Shown here piece after piece: positions 46,201 through 58,400 of a stretch of 64,000 bases of DNA. Source of the DNA: Sarcocystis neurona (lineage: Eukaryota > Apicomplexa > Conoidasida > Eucoccidiorida > Sarcocystidae). The notes beneath the pieces were generated by a model. That model was not told where the DNA came from. It saw only the letters and a program-made list of their open reading frames with translations, and did not search any database. Within the stretch, counting starts at the first letter, position 1. Each line of letters starts with the position of its first letter. The position numbers were made by a program, and so were the translations under genes. The stretch spans positions 310,001-374,000 of the forward strand of contig KL647308.1 of assembly GCA_000727475.1 (NCBI GenBank), written 5' to 3'.

Positions 46201-48613
46201 ACGACAAAAAGCACAGGACGTACAACTGCGTACAAATGCAGTGTAGACGGACGGCTGTACACATGCGCGTGCAGATTACCACCTACAGTGGTGCACAAGC
46301 GTCGTGGGACAAACATGATGATGCGGTCTGACAACGGCGGGGGCGGTTCTCCGGCACAGTACCAGGCAGCAGAAGAGAATGAGAGGACGAGAGGGACAGC
46401 TGAAGTTAGGTAAAGGAATAGGAGTTCCGGTGTACCTGTGCCTGCGCAAGTGGCCTGCTGATGACTATTACACGTTATTAGTGGGTAGCTGCAAACTCGT
46501 CGTTCGAAACACAGGTGGAACTGTAGCAGAAGAAATGTATCTTCAGATAACGTTGAACATCCAGGGATGAAGAAGTTCATAAGTGTGTGTGAGCAGAAGT
46601 GTAATCGTTTGCAGCGTCGCTGCGCAATCGTGGGGATTTGAACTGAAGACCGTCAACTGCTGTTAGCCTGCGCATACACTGGACAAGCGCCTAGCGGATA
46701 CAGCGAGAACATTCCACCCTCGCATGCAGGGTGTAAGGCGTGGCTAAGGGCTGAACGTGCGCAAACTGGGCGGAAGATCAGCTGCTTACTCAGGCTGGCA
46801 TACCGTCACACCACAAGCAGGAATACGTGCACGTGTGCATGTACTTACCCACACGTGTCTGTCTCAGTCTGCGTGTAGGAGCGTCGACAAGCGTGTGTAT
46901 ATACATAAATATCCAACAGGTGCACACGTTTGTGTATAAGGGGTTTCGTTTGTGTGCATACAAATGCGTCACTACACAAGCAGATGTACGTAAGAGGCTC
47001 ACCTGTATACACTTGCACATGTCGTGCCTGCGATCTCGGCTGCTGCGCAGAATATGGGTCTGGAATCCTTGGGTGTCACGTTGAAGCGGGGTGGCTTTGT
47101 TCCCGTTGACGCGTGCATGCGCGTGACTCGCTATCCTGTAGAAGCAGCAGCCGCGGAGGTCACGGCAACAGGACAGCAGCAAGTGAAAGATAAGGAAGCG
47201 GCAGAAGTGATCGACGGACTGTACTGCATAGGCGACGCCAACGGCCAAATGATGCTCGCTCACGCCGCTTCAGCACAAGGAATCGCCGCTGTCGAAACTA
47301 TCGCGGGACGTCCGCGCGTTGTAAATGTGAAGCATATTCCCGCTGCTTGCTTCACCTCTCCGGAAATCGCGTTTGTAGGTAAGTGACGCCAGACGCACCT
47401 TCACCCGTGAGTAGCTGTAACTGACGAGCCAGCCAGAGTATACATATACACAAGAGGTGTACTTCTCGCTGGGCCTGTTTGCTACGCATAGGTGATGGTA
47501 GATTTGTTCTGTGGTACACTTCGTAGAGATACAAGGGCAACTGTTTCGCGAGGCGGTGCCCAGGCGCAAACAAGCGCACATCTGGAGCAGTCCCTCCTTG
47601 CAGCTCAACTGCAGGCAGAAGCACCTGACTGACGAGCTACGCCGCTTCCGCCTTAATTTGCACAGAGCGAGCAACGTAGTACTATTCTTCCCCTGATCAG
47701 CGTAGTGATCAGCTGTCATGCCCTCGCGTAAGATAACAACCAACGCGATGTCTTGCTCGCTTTTTTCCCGCAATGCACTTCAACCTCCCTGTAGCGGAGG
47801 CTGTTTCCGAAGACTTCTTTTTCAACCCTTTTGTGTTGATTCATAACTGGACCGTCTCTAATTCTGCACCTTCACTCTGCTTAACTCATGGATCAATTAT
47901 AGCATTGCGGCGGCATGTCCTGGGCAAATGTCGGTACAAGTTGTTTGTAAGTTGCTGACACCCTTGCGGCTGGTGTGCTCATATTGTGTAGAAGCTGCTT
48001 TAGCGTTGCAGGCGTTTCTGCAGCTGCTTTAGCGTTTCAGGCGTTTCTGAAGTCTTTGTGAGTGTACACATATGTACATATGTGTTTGCGCACAGCTCTA
48101 AACTAACAGCTACCGCTACAGACCTCCGCGCTGTCGGTAGGAGGTTCTCTCGATATACACGCGTATACGTGTAGATTTGACGTGCGCGTGCCTCAGCGGC
48201 TCCATGCGTCGTAGTGCTCTAGCACATCGTTGTGTGCGTGATGCGTTGCTTTCGTCCGCGCGAATTTTTGCGACATGCCTGTAGGGGACACAGAGGAAAC
48301 CGCAATCAAAGAGGGAGAGACGAAGGGCTTTGAGGTGGGAAAGAGCGTGAGTCATTTCAAAGCAAATACGAAGGCAGTAGCAGAGGGAGAAGCGGAGGGG
48401 TTGCTCAAGGTTTTGTACAGAAAAGACACTGGCAAGCTGCTGGGCTGCCATATGATAGGCATGCATGCAAGCGATTTAATACAGGAATGCGCCACGGCTA
48501 TCGCAAATGACTTGACTGTTCAGCAACTAGCCTTCACGACGCACACACATCCCACGCTGAGCGAAGTTGTTGATGCCGCGTGGAAGAAGGCCGTAGGCAT
48601 GAATGCACATTAG
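43294..48613 (+). CDS. LPD: Apicoplast dihydrolipoamide dehydrogenase (E3 of plastid pyruvate dehydrogenase)
   Basis: A FAD enzyme that reoxidises dihydrolipoamide with NAD+ in the apicoplast pyruvate dehydrogenase complex, which makes acetyl-CoA for plastid fatty-acid synthesis. Four exons: 43294-44190, 45182-45856, 47051-47378 and 48285-48613; 742 residues; all splices GT/AG and in phase. The start at 43294 is chosen because it gives a signal peptide (residues 1-32, core VLLLSFVFLLALSGA) followed by a Ser/Ala/Thr-rich basic transit region to about residue 200: bipartite apicoplast targeting. FAD site GLGVGG (212-217); redox disulfide GGTCVNRGCVPSK (C243, C248), in the form typical of plastid and cyanobacterial enzymes; NAD site GAGYIG (406-411); ATGRIPNT; second FAD motif YCIGDANGQMMLAH; catalytic pair in HTHPTLSE (H722, E727). 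An upstream in-frame ATG at 42934 would bury the signal peptide. Introns are 991, 1194 and 906 bp. Confidence 0.97.
47993..48050. repeat. 29-bp tandem repeat in LPD intron 3
   Basis: Two adjacent copies of AGCTGCTTTAGCGTTKCAGG and nine further bases, differing at two positions. Confidence 0.95.
48066..48085. repeat. 20-bp perfect palindrome in LPD intron 3
   Basis: ACACATATGTACATATGTGT equals its reverse complement. It is low in complexity, so chance is plausible. Confidence 0.85.
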
Positions 48614-51600
48614 CCGTCTCAAACATCTTACGTTTGCCCGCTTCGCCTTCTGCACGTGATAAGTGAAGGGGCTTCGGCAAACGACGCCTGCAGACACATA
48701 CGCAGTGGCGCCATGTCTCTCGTTATAGTCGCACTTTTGATATGGGTATCGGCCGACTCACATGGCGAAATGCAGCGAACGCGGCTCATGCGTGTGCTGC
48801 TATAGTACAACACGTGGAGATGGTGACGAGAGGGTGCACCCATAGTTGACGGCGGGAGGGAGCGCGGGGGTCAGAGTTTATCATTCTCACAGGGAAAATA
48901 GTCGGAAGCTGCAAAAGTGGTAACACACCGCACCCCTTTGCGGTGCGTTGATTGCAAGTCTTGTGGTCTGTCCTTGACTCAACCCATAGGAAATCACTGT
49001 GTTAGCATCGACGTACACACGCGACTGCAGTGTGCGACGGCAGGGATCGAAGTACGACACTGGGAGAAAGAGAAGCGCAGCTACACCAGCCGATGCGAAG
49101 GGGCAACAGCCACAACGTATTGATGCGCTCTGCAGCAAGAGAAGAAAGAGCTGCGGTAAGTACGCAGTCTCACGAGAAGCGACACTTGCTCCGGCCAGTT
49201 CATACAGGTAAATGTTCCGCTTTGAAGATTTCGATTTGCAGACGAAAAACAGCACACACGGGACGGTCTATGCATACCGGTTGTCCAGACAGACGGCTCA
49301 ACTTTGCGATTGAGTGTATCGACAATGAGGCCTGTACTTATATATATATAATGTATATATGTGTATGTGTATACGTCTGTGTTTTCAAGAGTGGATACTA
49401 ACGGCCGTATGGTACTCTGCTATTTTGGCGTGGTCCGCAAGCACGTTCTGTGTGCGAGACCAGCTGCGCAGCTTCGGGTGCACAGGGGTAAGCCTGTCTG
49501 CGTCATGCGTCTAACTCACAGAGGTGGAATTGTCTGCTTCCACTATGGTTTGCAGAATGCAAATTTTCCGAACCTTAACTTTTGTCAGCAATTTTTCGAT
49601 TGCACCAGAGTCACGCTGCATTCAGGGGAAGCGGGTGCACAATGAGATATGTGTGCGTATATACGTGCCTCTTGACTTGTGAATTTGCAATTCGCTGGTG
49701 CGTCGGCTGTAACTTCCAAAGCACTTCTTGCTCGACGGCGTCTTAGGAAGTGTTGAGTCTGCAAACGTAAGCAACTACAAGTACTAGCCATGTGTGGAGT
49801 TGTGCACGTCAAAGCATGTATACGTATACGGAGCGCCGCAATTCCGAGAAGTGAGCACATCTGTTCAATCAGTCAAGTCGGTGGCGACGAAAAACGTCCT
49901 CTCAATCCGCCAACTGCAGCTCTCCGGCTCGTTTTGTATCTGCCACGCGTCCTCCCGTAAACAGTTCGCAAATGGATGCTTTGTAACGGTGCTACGGCAC
50001 CCCTTTTTGAGCACATATGTACTTGTGAAACACACTACTGGTACAGTGCCGCTTACAGGCGCTCCTGTCAGTGTCCGAGCCCACTTTCAAGTGCTTGAGC
50101 TCCGCTTTTTGCACACGTGTCCATGTACTCTATGTCCAAGTATACTACTACGTTCAGCAGTCAGGTGTGGTACGTGACAGTTGTGTACAGCCGTATGTAG
50201 CAGTCTAATGCGGCCAGAACCTTTGCCTTGTCTCACGTTTACGACTCTACGATCTCTCACGTATGTCTAGGGAAAGCTGTTGTAGGAGGGAGAACAGCCT
50301 TCAAACGTGGTAGCCACCCTACTACTTCACTTGAACCACCCACTCACAGAAGAAGATCCTCTCCTCATCTCATTGACTTCACACTGCACTCTACTTTGTC
50401 TGACGATGGGGAAGACACTCAAAAAAAGAAAAAAACCTGCTAATATAGGACAGCTGTATGTCCAAAGTGCTCTTGCGATTCCAAGAAACCTGTTGTGACT
50501 GCCGTTGCCTACACTAACCGAGAAAAGAGCTTCCGGGCTGTTCTACAGGCGTACGAATACTACATGTCAGAAACTACGATCAGAGGTGCAACGTGGTGTC
50601 ATAAGAACTCTGACTAATTCAGACATTTTTTATAGGGTTTCTCGACAGCGCCGATACCAGGCGAAAGTTCATTTCGGGTGACACTGCGCGGGTAAGCGGA
50701 ACTAAACATTTGTGACGAGTCGGAGAACTTCTGGGGACTCGATAAGCGTCTACGAGCAAAAATGCATATTTGGAAAATCTGCTTGTATACAGTAGCTCTG
50801 ATCTGTGCTGGCAGGTCGTATGTGGACAGTTGTGCTACATCGTATACGTTGTGAATCTGGTACCAAACTGTGACATTGTGCTGAGAAGCGCATCGTCTTT
50901 TCAGCGTCAGATGCACCCGCACTCCAGCGTTCACCAAAAGCGCTCAGACTGCCAAGCATGAGCCAGATCTTCGACATTGCCCCGATATACTGCGAAAAAA
51001 ACATGTCTGTCGTTGTTGCTGAAGGAAATCGTGCTGAGCAGCTCGTAAGTACTGTAAAGCACCGCGACTGCTCACACGTGGAAGCCGCGAGGGGTCATTT
51101 GTCGACAACGACGGGCAGCTCCAGGCTCCACGCCATCGACGACTTCAGAGGTGTGCTCAACTATGTAGGACCTTGCACTCTTGGGCGTGTGCACACAGTA
51201 CTATGTGCGCTGAGTGTCCAGAACAACGTGTGCAAACACGGCTTCTAAGTCGAGCATGGAGGCGACCCACCTGTGATTGCGCGTTTTCCTTCACTAGTCG
51301 AAACAGCTAATTAAAAGGCAATGGTTCCGCGAAACCTATTCCGGCCGATACTCGATGCCCACACACGCGATTGTGGTTGAAAAGCACTATCGGAAAATTT
51401 GACACGCGACGCGACACGTGTGGGCAAGAGACGTGACCTACATCAATATTCACCCTGCCGGAGGACACGAAATATGTGAAGATGTAATTAATAGACTAGC
51501 TTCTTCGCGACGCGCACTTCTGTCGCCTGCCCAACATTCCAGGGAAGATTGTAGGGTCACTAAGACAGTACAAATGAAGAGAGTCCCACATCTACCAATG

Positions 51601-52461
51601 CCAGCCGCATTCGGGCGAACAGGAATTGTAAGGAAGAAAAGTACCTCCAAACGCTGATGTCACCTGTAAAATAAATCACATTCCTGTCCGCTATTCGTGC
51701 AAAAGTTGTGCATACAAAATGGTTACGAACCCGTACGCAGAAACAGGTTGGCACGGAATTCCACATGCCTGCATATAACCCAGAGGACCTTTAACGCGCG
51801 TCAAGGTGCAGTGCCCACGTGCCCAGGTACTTGTAGGCTTTGACTAGTCAACATCATCTCCGTATACTTATCTCTACGAAGATGTGTCCGCGTGTTAGTG
51901 GCTACATAAGTGTGTCCACTCTACTTATTCGGCCAGCCGTGTGCAAGTGAGAGTCTCCCCAGAAATGGAAAGTACCATCTGTTGCCAGCGAGTTACTTTG
52001 CTTGGCTTTAGGTTCGGTGCAGCCGAAGGCGGCGTACTCTACGTACATGCCGCGCAGGTGTCACACTAGGGATCCTGCATTTGTGTACACGTGAATGTAT
52101 GCATATATATATATTGATATCCGTTAAGTAAGTAGGTACAGTCGCCTTCATTCACGCACACATCACCCGCTCTCACAGTGTAGAGGTGGTGCTCATCAAA
52201 AAGGTTTACGTGTCCGAGTAAACTCGTGAGCTACAGACAGTGGCGGATGGACAGGTGATCAGTATCGCCTTACGCAGGTGTTTGCTGCAAACGACGTGTA
52301 CTGCGCCTCCCTTTCCTCGGTACTGCCTCTAGCTCGACGGTAAAACGTTCAATGCAACGTCATGCACGATTGACATTAATATGCTTGTCACAGGCAGTGG
52401 AGACCGATGTCTGTAAAGGCTGTGAACAGCGGTGTACGAACGGGCGACTGCGCTACTCAAC

Positions 52462-52540
52462 GTGTACACACACACCAGGTGTACACATACACCGCGTGTA
52501 CACATCCTGCACCTGTGCATATACTCCACGTGTACACCCA
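52462..52540. repeat. 17-bp tandem repeat carrying GTGTACAC palindromes
   Basis: The perfect 8-bp palindrome GTGTACAC starts at 52462, 52479, 52496 and 52530, exactly 17, 17 and 34 bp apart. The unit at 52513 has decayed to CTGTGCAT. The flanks (ACACACC, ATACACC) are similar between units. Confidence 0.9.
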
Positions 52541-53066
52541 TAATACGGATGTTCATATTCACGACACCGCCCCCACTTTACTTTACCGGTTTTTTCGAGC
52601 TGCTTATTTCGCGCAGCCTTCCCACACACGGCTTCAGTGGCATTACTTCTGCAGCAGGTCTGTGTCGATAATCCAACTGTAAACTGGCTCTACCTGAACA
52701 TCTGTGCCGGTGCCCCGCAGCTTCCACACCCCTACTCCTTTACGCCCCCGTTTACGTCTTGCTGTACGTGTAGATGAATACATGTACACACAATGCATGG
52801 CAATAGCTGTTGGGCGTCCGCGTTTCACTACTATGCACTCTCGGCTGCTCGTCTCTACTGCTCAGGACGTGTCGCAGATCCACTACCGTCGCTGGAGTAG
52901 ACACTGTGGCTGATGCCGCCGGCACGGCACCGGGGGGACTGCTGGCGTAGCTCCAGCGTAGGTGGTGCGGCACTCGTGCTGTTACGCTGTTGCTACGGCA
53001 ACGCGTTACGTTGCCATGGCAGTGGTGGTGTTGCTGGGATCACAATCGTGGGGACACCAGGTCGCG

Positions 53067-53486
53067 TCACACAGTATACTTTGTTATTGAAGGCGTTGGG
53101 AGTACTGCATAATTCCGAGCTGCTGGATTTGGAGTTCCTCTAACTGGAACGCTGGCATGAGGCACACGACCAGCTTTACAAAAAGGCGCTTCCGGCAACA
53201 GCGCGAGGGGCCAACGCAGGCGCAACTGGCGCAGCAGCTGGAGCAGCACCTGGACCCGAAGCAGCAGACGCAGGATCACAACAGCACCATCACCAGCACC
53301 AGCAGCTGCAGTAGCGGCAGCGGCCCCTGCAACCGCAGCAGGAGCACCAGGGCGAGCGCGAGCTACGGCAGAAGGAGCATCTACAGCAGCACGAGGCTCA
53401 CTGGGTATCTCCGCATCACCTGATACACATCGAGCAAGGAGACTGTTTGCGTCGTCCAAAATTGTCCTGGTGAGTCGTACATGCAT
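53067..53486. other. GC-rich Ala/Gln-coding island, strand unclear
   Basis: A CAG/GCA-rich stretch resembles the low-complexity coding sequence of NOB1 and PP2C. On the minus strand it is open for 139 codons, with an Ala-rich centre (AVARARPGAPAAVAGA) preceded by LTRTILDDANSLLARCVSGD. On the plus strand one frame reads QAQLAQQLEQHLDPKQQTQD and another ends ARRLFASSKIVL at a GTGAGT that could be a splice donor (53471). It may be an exon of an unrecognised gene or a distal 5' exon; no known domain is visible. Confidence 0.3.
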
Positions 53487-53550
53487 ACTCGAATTCTCTT
53501 CTTCGGTTCTAAACTCTTTTGTAGTAACCAGAGTGTGCTTACCGCGTGCG

Positions 53551-53577
53551 CGATATTATCGTTTCCAGATAATATCG
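53551..53577. other. Perfect 10-bp stem-loop
   Basis: CGATATTATC (53551-53560) and GATAATATCG (53568-53577) are exact reverse complements around the 7-nt loop GTTTCCA. Confidence 0.85.
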
Positions 53578-55487
53578 TAGGAGTTCTTCCCTCCTACGCG
53601 CCGTGCCGCACGAACTGCAGCTCTCCAGCACCTGCCTAGCAAAGGCTGCTGTGCCTTTGCTGTCCGTTCCTTGTCCTGTGTGTGCTCCGTACTGTTACAG
53701 TTGAGTACGTATCAAACCATTCGGTACGGTTTACACGTGTACTCACATGTAGACATCCCGCCATTGCCTGCATAGGTGGATATGCGCGTGTGCGTAGTTT
53801 TTCTCGTTCTCCTGGGCAACCCCTGTGGCTTCAGTTTTTCAGTGTCTCCTCTGCAACGCATCCACTGGCACATACGCAAGTACGCAGTCCAAATACGGCT
53901 TCTCCAGCCTGTGTCTGCATGCAACTGTCTTTTTACGTGTGCATATATTTCATTTTTGAATAAAAAATGAACTATCGTTGGGAACGAGGCTTTCACTCTA
54001 CTCCTCCCCAATGAATCTCGAAGGTCATCGCCTCCAGCCGTAATAGATCTGTATGCAGGAAGTCGCACAGGAGTCCACTGGGGTACAAGAAGCCGCCCCC
54101 AGAGTCTTAGTGAATTAACACGGAAGCCGTAGCGTGCACTACTCATAGTTGTTTACCTGCGTACAGTGCGTGAAAACTGATGCTTATTCTGTGACCAGAA
54201 AGCGGCCCCCATGGTCCACCCCATCAACACTACCTCTCCGGACAGGAAGGACGCTGACTTGTGAAGTCGTTTTGGTACAAGAGCGATCTCACAGTTGCAG
54301 CGTGACGAGACCGCCGAAATTGACTTCCGGCGTCTGAACTCCTTTGCCTCCAGACAAACCATTTTGTCTTTGTGCTTGCCTGAGAGGAGGTCCCTCTCGC
54401 TCTGTATTTGTACTGTCGCAGCTCGTACACTTTCTAGTTTTTCCCGTATAGAACTCTCCGATCCATTTTTTGTCCGTCTTGGCATACAGCAATGAATAAG
54501 CGTATTTTCACTAGGGATGAGGTGGAAGCTATTACGGACCCGTGGTGTTTCACGTAGGTGTAGTGTGGGAAGTGGTCGCCAAAAAGTCCCTTCACTCCCC
54601 CAGCACAAATGAAAACAAACAGAACTACGACGCTGCGCACGGTAATCTGTACTTCATCCTTCTTTTAAAAATTTTGACGCCCTAGACACCCGGTGCACTC
54701 CATCACATTCCCATTTTCACAGGCGAGGTGAGTACCGCAGTGCGCGGACCGTGCAAGCATGCGACTGAGTACACAAATAAGTGTTTCGGCGGATTCACAA
54801 AGGGTTTTCCAGGCTACTGGACAAGAGCACGTGAGTACTCTACGCGCGTCACTCTATTATTATATGTGGCTGTCGGACGGGAGGCGGAAGTAAGACGCGG
54901 GCTACGCGCGTCTGTATCTGGAGAAGGGCCTACCCCTTCTGTCTTCTACGCCGACTAGGCTTGCGTGCCCGTGCACATTCACGTGACTTCCATTTACCTG
55001 TCTATCCTTCTCAGGTTCGTCTTGTAGGCGAGTGGATCAATTAGATTCAGGAATACGATGCTTTTGTACACAACAGCCTAGAAAGCTGCATTTCGTGCCT
55101 GTGCCACCGTATTTGACACATACGCACACACGTAGACAGCGGCCACAGCTTCAGCATCTAAGTAGAAAGCAGAAACAAGTACTTGCGTGTGACACTCGAT
55201 GTTTGCAGCATTTTCCTGCGCACGGGTTATACACAAATGTACATATATATATATATATATGCATGCCAGTGTCTACTCCTGTGTGTTGGCTGTGAAGCTG
55301 CTGTCACGTGCAGACATCTGGAGACATCTTGAGAAGACTTCTGTTGAGTTTGCTTACAGTACTCCGCACACCGGATACACCGTCTCTGTTACACGGGTTC
55401 CCATTCATAACAGCAGATGAACTATTCCATGTAAGCGGGTGGATATGCCTGCCGCATTTCTACGCAGATCAGAGTGGTTGAAGCAGC

Positions 55488-58400
55488 ATGCGTTGCAACA
55501 GCGCACGCAGGGCATCTTTCACGAATCACCTGCGGCTTCTTTACGTAATCTACTGGAACAGCGTCCGTTCCCTGTCGTCTGCTGCTGTCGCCATGGCAGT
55601 CCTCGACAGCTGCTGCCGCCGGCTTGCTGCGGCACGCCCGCCCGTGGAACTCCCCCACCGAACGGCACCAGCAGCAGCCGCGGCATCCTCAACAGTCACA
55701 ACTAGGACCACTGACGTCACATCTGCTACCGCAATAGCAAGAGTAGCAGTCACTCCGGCTGTACCACCTGCTGCACCAGCAGCAGCCACAGCCGCGAGGG
55801 CAGCCACAAGAGAAGCGCCAGGTGCAGCCAAGGCTGCCTCGGCATTTCCCCCTGCAGCCGGAGAGGGACCTGCAGATGCTCGCGCCGAACGGGGATGTGC
55901 AACGACAGCAGCGTCACCAGCAGCAGGCCTTCAGACACCAGAAACAGGACCAGCAGCTCCCCCTTCCGCCTTTGTTTCGTGCTGGTTGTCCGCTCTCTTT
56001 GCGGAACGCTCCGTCGCTGGAGGGCCTTGGTTTTGCTCATCACTACATCCGACTCCTGTTGCATCTTTTTTTCGACCGCAGCTTGCCGCCGGCGGTGCTT
56101 CATCGATCAAAATGTTGACTCCCTGTCGAATGCGCAGTGCATCGAGCGCAGGGTTCGCCACCGCTGCTGCTGCAGCTGGCCTTGCTGCGGCTGTTGTGTC
56201 TCCTGCAACGTTTGTTTGTACCTCCCACTTTCGTGGGCAGCACGCGGGCGTACCTTCTCTTGTTACTGCTGCTGCTGCTGCGTCCCCCAGTAGTTTCCTG
56301 CGGACAACAGCAGCAGCAGGGAAGACGGAAGCAGCAAACGTAGACTTTCGGCTGTCCTGTGCAGCAACGGAAAAGAAGGAAACAGCTGCAGGCTGTGCGA
56401 CACTTCAGCACCCTGTAGCGGAAAGAAGAAACAAAGCCGCAGAAGAGGAAGGGTCCACGTCCTCCGCAGAAGTCAGAGAGCAGCTAGGTTTTAACAAAAG
56501 TCTGGCGTTCTTTGGAGCGACAGTAATGGAGCAAACAGCGAGAAGTCGAAACCTGCGCCCAGCCCGCACTGCCACAGCGTGGCCCTTTAACGTGAGGCTT
56601 TCTCAGAAGGACGTCTTCATCGCTCTGCTTCATACAGCCGCCTTCGACAGCGGCAGCAGCATTGGGGGGCAAACCAACCGAGGCGTCGGCAGCAGGGTGA
56701 CACAAGGCAGCAGCAACACCAGCTGCAGCAGCACCAGCCACACAAGCAGCAGCATCGACAGCAGCAAGAGTTGCAGAAACAGCCACACGAGCTGCAGGAG
56801 TGGCAACACCAACAGAACCACGAGGGGGAGTTGCAGCGGTAACACCAGTAGCAATGCCGACGGGGAGCACGAGACTCGAAGTCTCACCTGCAGCGGGACA
56901 GGAAGCGGCTGCTGCAGCAGTGTGAACGGCAGGAGCGCAACCGCTCCTGACAGCCACCGCACTCATAGTACGGGTTTACACGGTGAAAATGGCGCAGGAG
57001 AACGCAGCAGCAGTGCCACCAGTAGCAGCAGCCCTACAACCAATGGCTTCCCGAATAGGCTCGGCAGTGGCAGGAGCAGCAGCAGCACTGATAGCTGCAG
57101 CAGGCGCTGCAGCAGGAGCTACGGCACCTGTGCATCGAAGAATAGGGACGACAAGAAGGATAGCAGCAGCTGCAGCAGCGTCAGCAGCCAGAATAGTGGG
57201 ATTGACTGGGGCGCTGCTGCGTGCGCACTTAGCTACGTAGTAGAGAAGAGGTGCGCGTGTGCGTCGCAGTGTCGTCAGTTGGTCTGTTTACTAGGACTTC
57301 CCAGCCGTATTCCTGGTGCAGCCAGGACTGCTCTTTCAGTGGGTAAGAAACTTGCTGCGTGCACTGCTGTCGCTTATAGTGCCGCTCCCGTAGTCTCTTC
57401 CTCTCGTGCTGCTGGGGCTATCAGCCCTGCTGCTATCGTCCCACCTGGTGCTGTTGTGTGTCGCGCTGCGGCGGCGGTCTCTCCAGACGAAATTGATTCT
57501 TCAGCTTCACGAGGCTCGTGGATGATTTTCATTTTGACTCCCCTTGCTGCTTTTCTTGCGGCTGCCTCTGAAGTGCGGCGCCGCCGCCGCGTCGCTGTGT
57601 GCGAAGCGACTTCACCGGCTCCTTCCTCAGCCCAGAACACCAGCAGCAGCAGCAACAGCGCGTCGTCTCCATCACCTGCTATAGCCTCTATCTTCGGCGG
57701 GTGGCTGCCTTCTCGACTGCTGCGTCTAAAAGGAGCAGGAAGTGCGCACACCAGGGCAGAGCTGCAGCAGCCGCTACAGCAGCAGCAGGTGCTCCAGCAG
57801 CAGCAGGTGCTCCAGCAGCAGGATCCGCTGCACCAGGAGCACACGCCGCAGCAGCAACTACAGCAGATAAAGCAGCCACAGCATTTGTTTTCTTCAGGGG
57901 AGCGTCTAAGCTCTTCTTCTGACAGGAGATTGTTCTCGTCTTCCGTTGTTGGCCAGGACAGCAGCTTCGGCAGCAGCTCCAGTAGTGCAGGAGGGGACGC
58001 TGGAACAGCGGTGGGTGGCCCACAGCTTCTCTGGAGAGGTGGAGCGGTAGGGAGCTGCGCAGAAGCAGCAAATGCTCCACTTGAAGATAGGAGTTTCGCT
58101 GTCGTGCTTCCTCTCGACGTCAGCACCGAGGCAGTCTTCCCCAGCAGAAACGCGTACAGCGAGCGTATGGATAAGAGCAGCATCGACGGCAGCAGCAGCA
58201 GCTACGGCAGCATGCCGGTCGAGATCGGCGAACCTACCGAGCCGCGAGTCGTGGAAGATTTATTGGCGAAAGCCGCGCTTGTGTTTCCAGAGGAGATCAG
58301 ACGTAGGCAGCAGAAGGACGACTCTTGGCGCTCGCTGCGTCTCCCCCCGCGTCCAAGAGCCGAATCCACGTCTGCGTCCCTCAGCAGCCTCTACCCCCAC

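Larger units (their letters stand above)
48614..55487. other. 6.9-kb region between LPD and PP2C without a firm gene
   Basis: Mostly unique sequence with TA/TG microsatellites (for example near 49338 and 55240). The open frame 50958-51248 (plus) begins with a plausible protein-like stretch but carries no known motif. A GC-rich island at 53067-53486, a 17-bp tandem repeat and a stem-loop are listed separately. The PP2C promoter lies at its right end. Confidence 0.65.

Noticed and set aside
46621..46720. tRNA-like B-box (AGTTCAAATCC on the minus strand)
   Set aside because: The bases flanking the supposed T-loop do not pair, and no acceptor or anticodon stem of proper length can be drawn.
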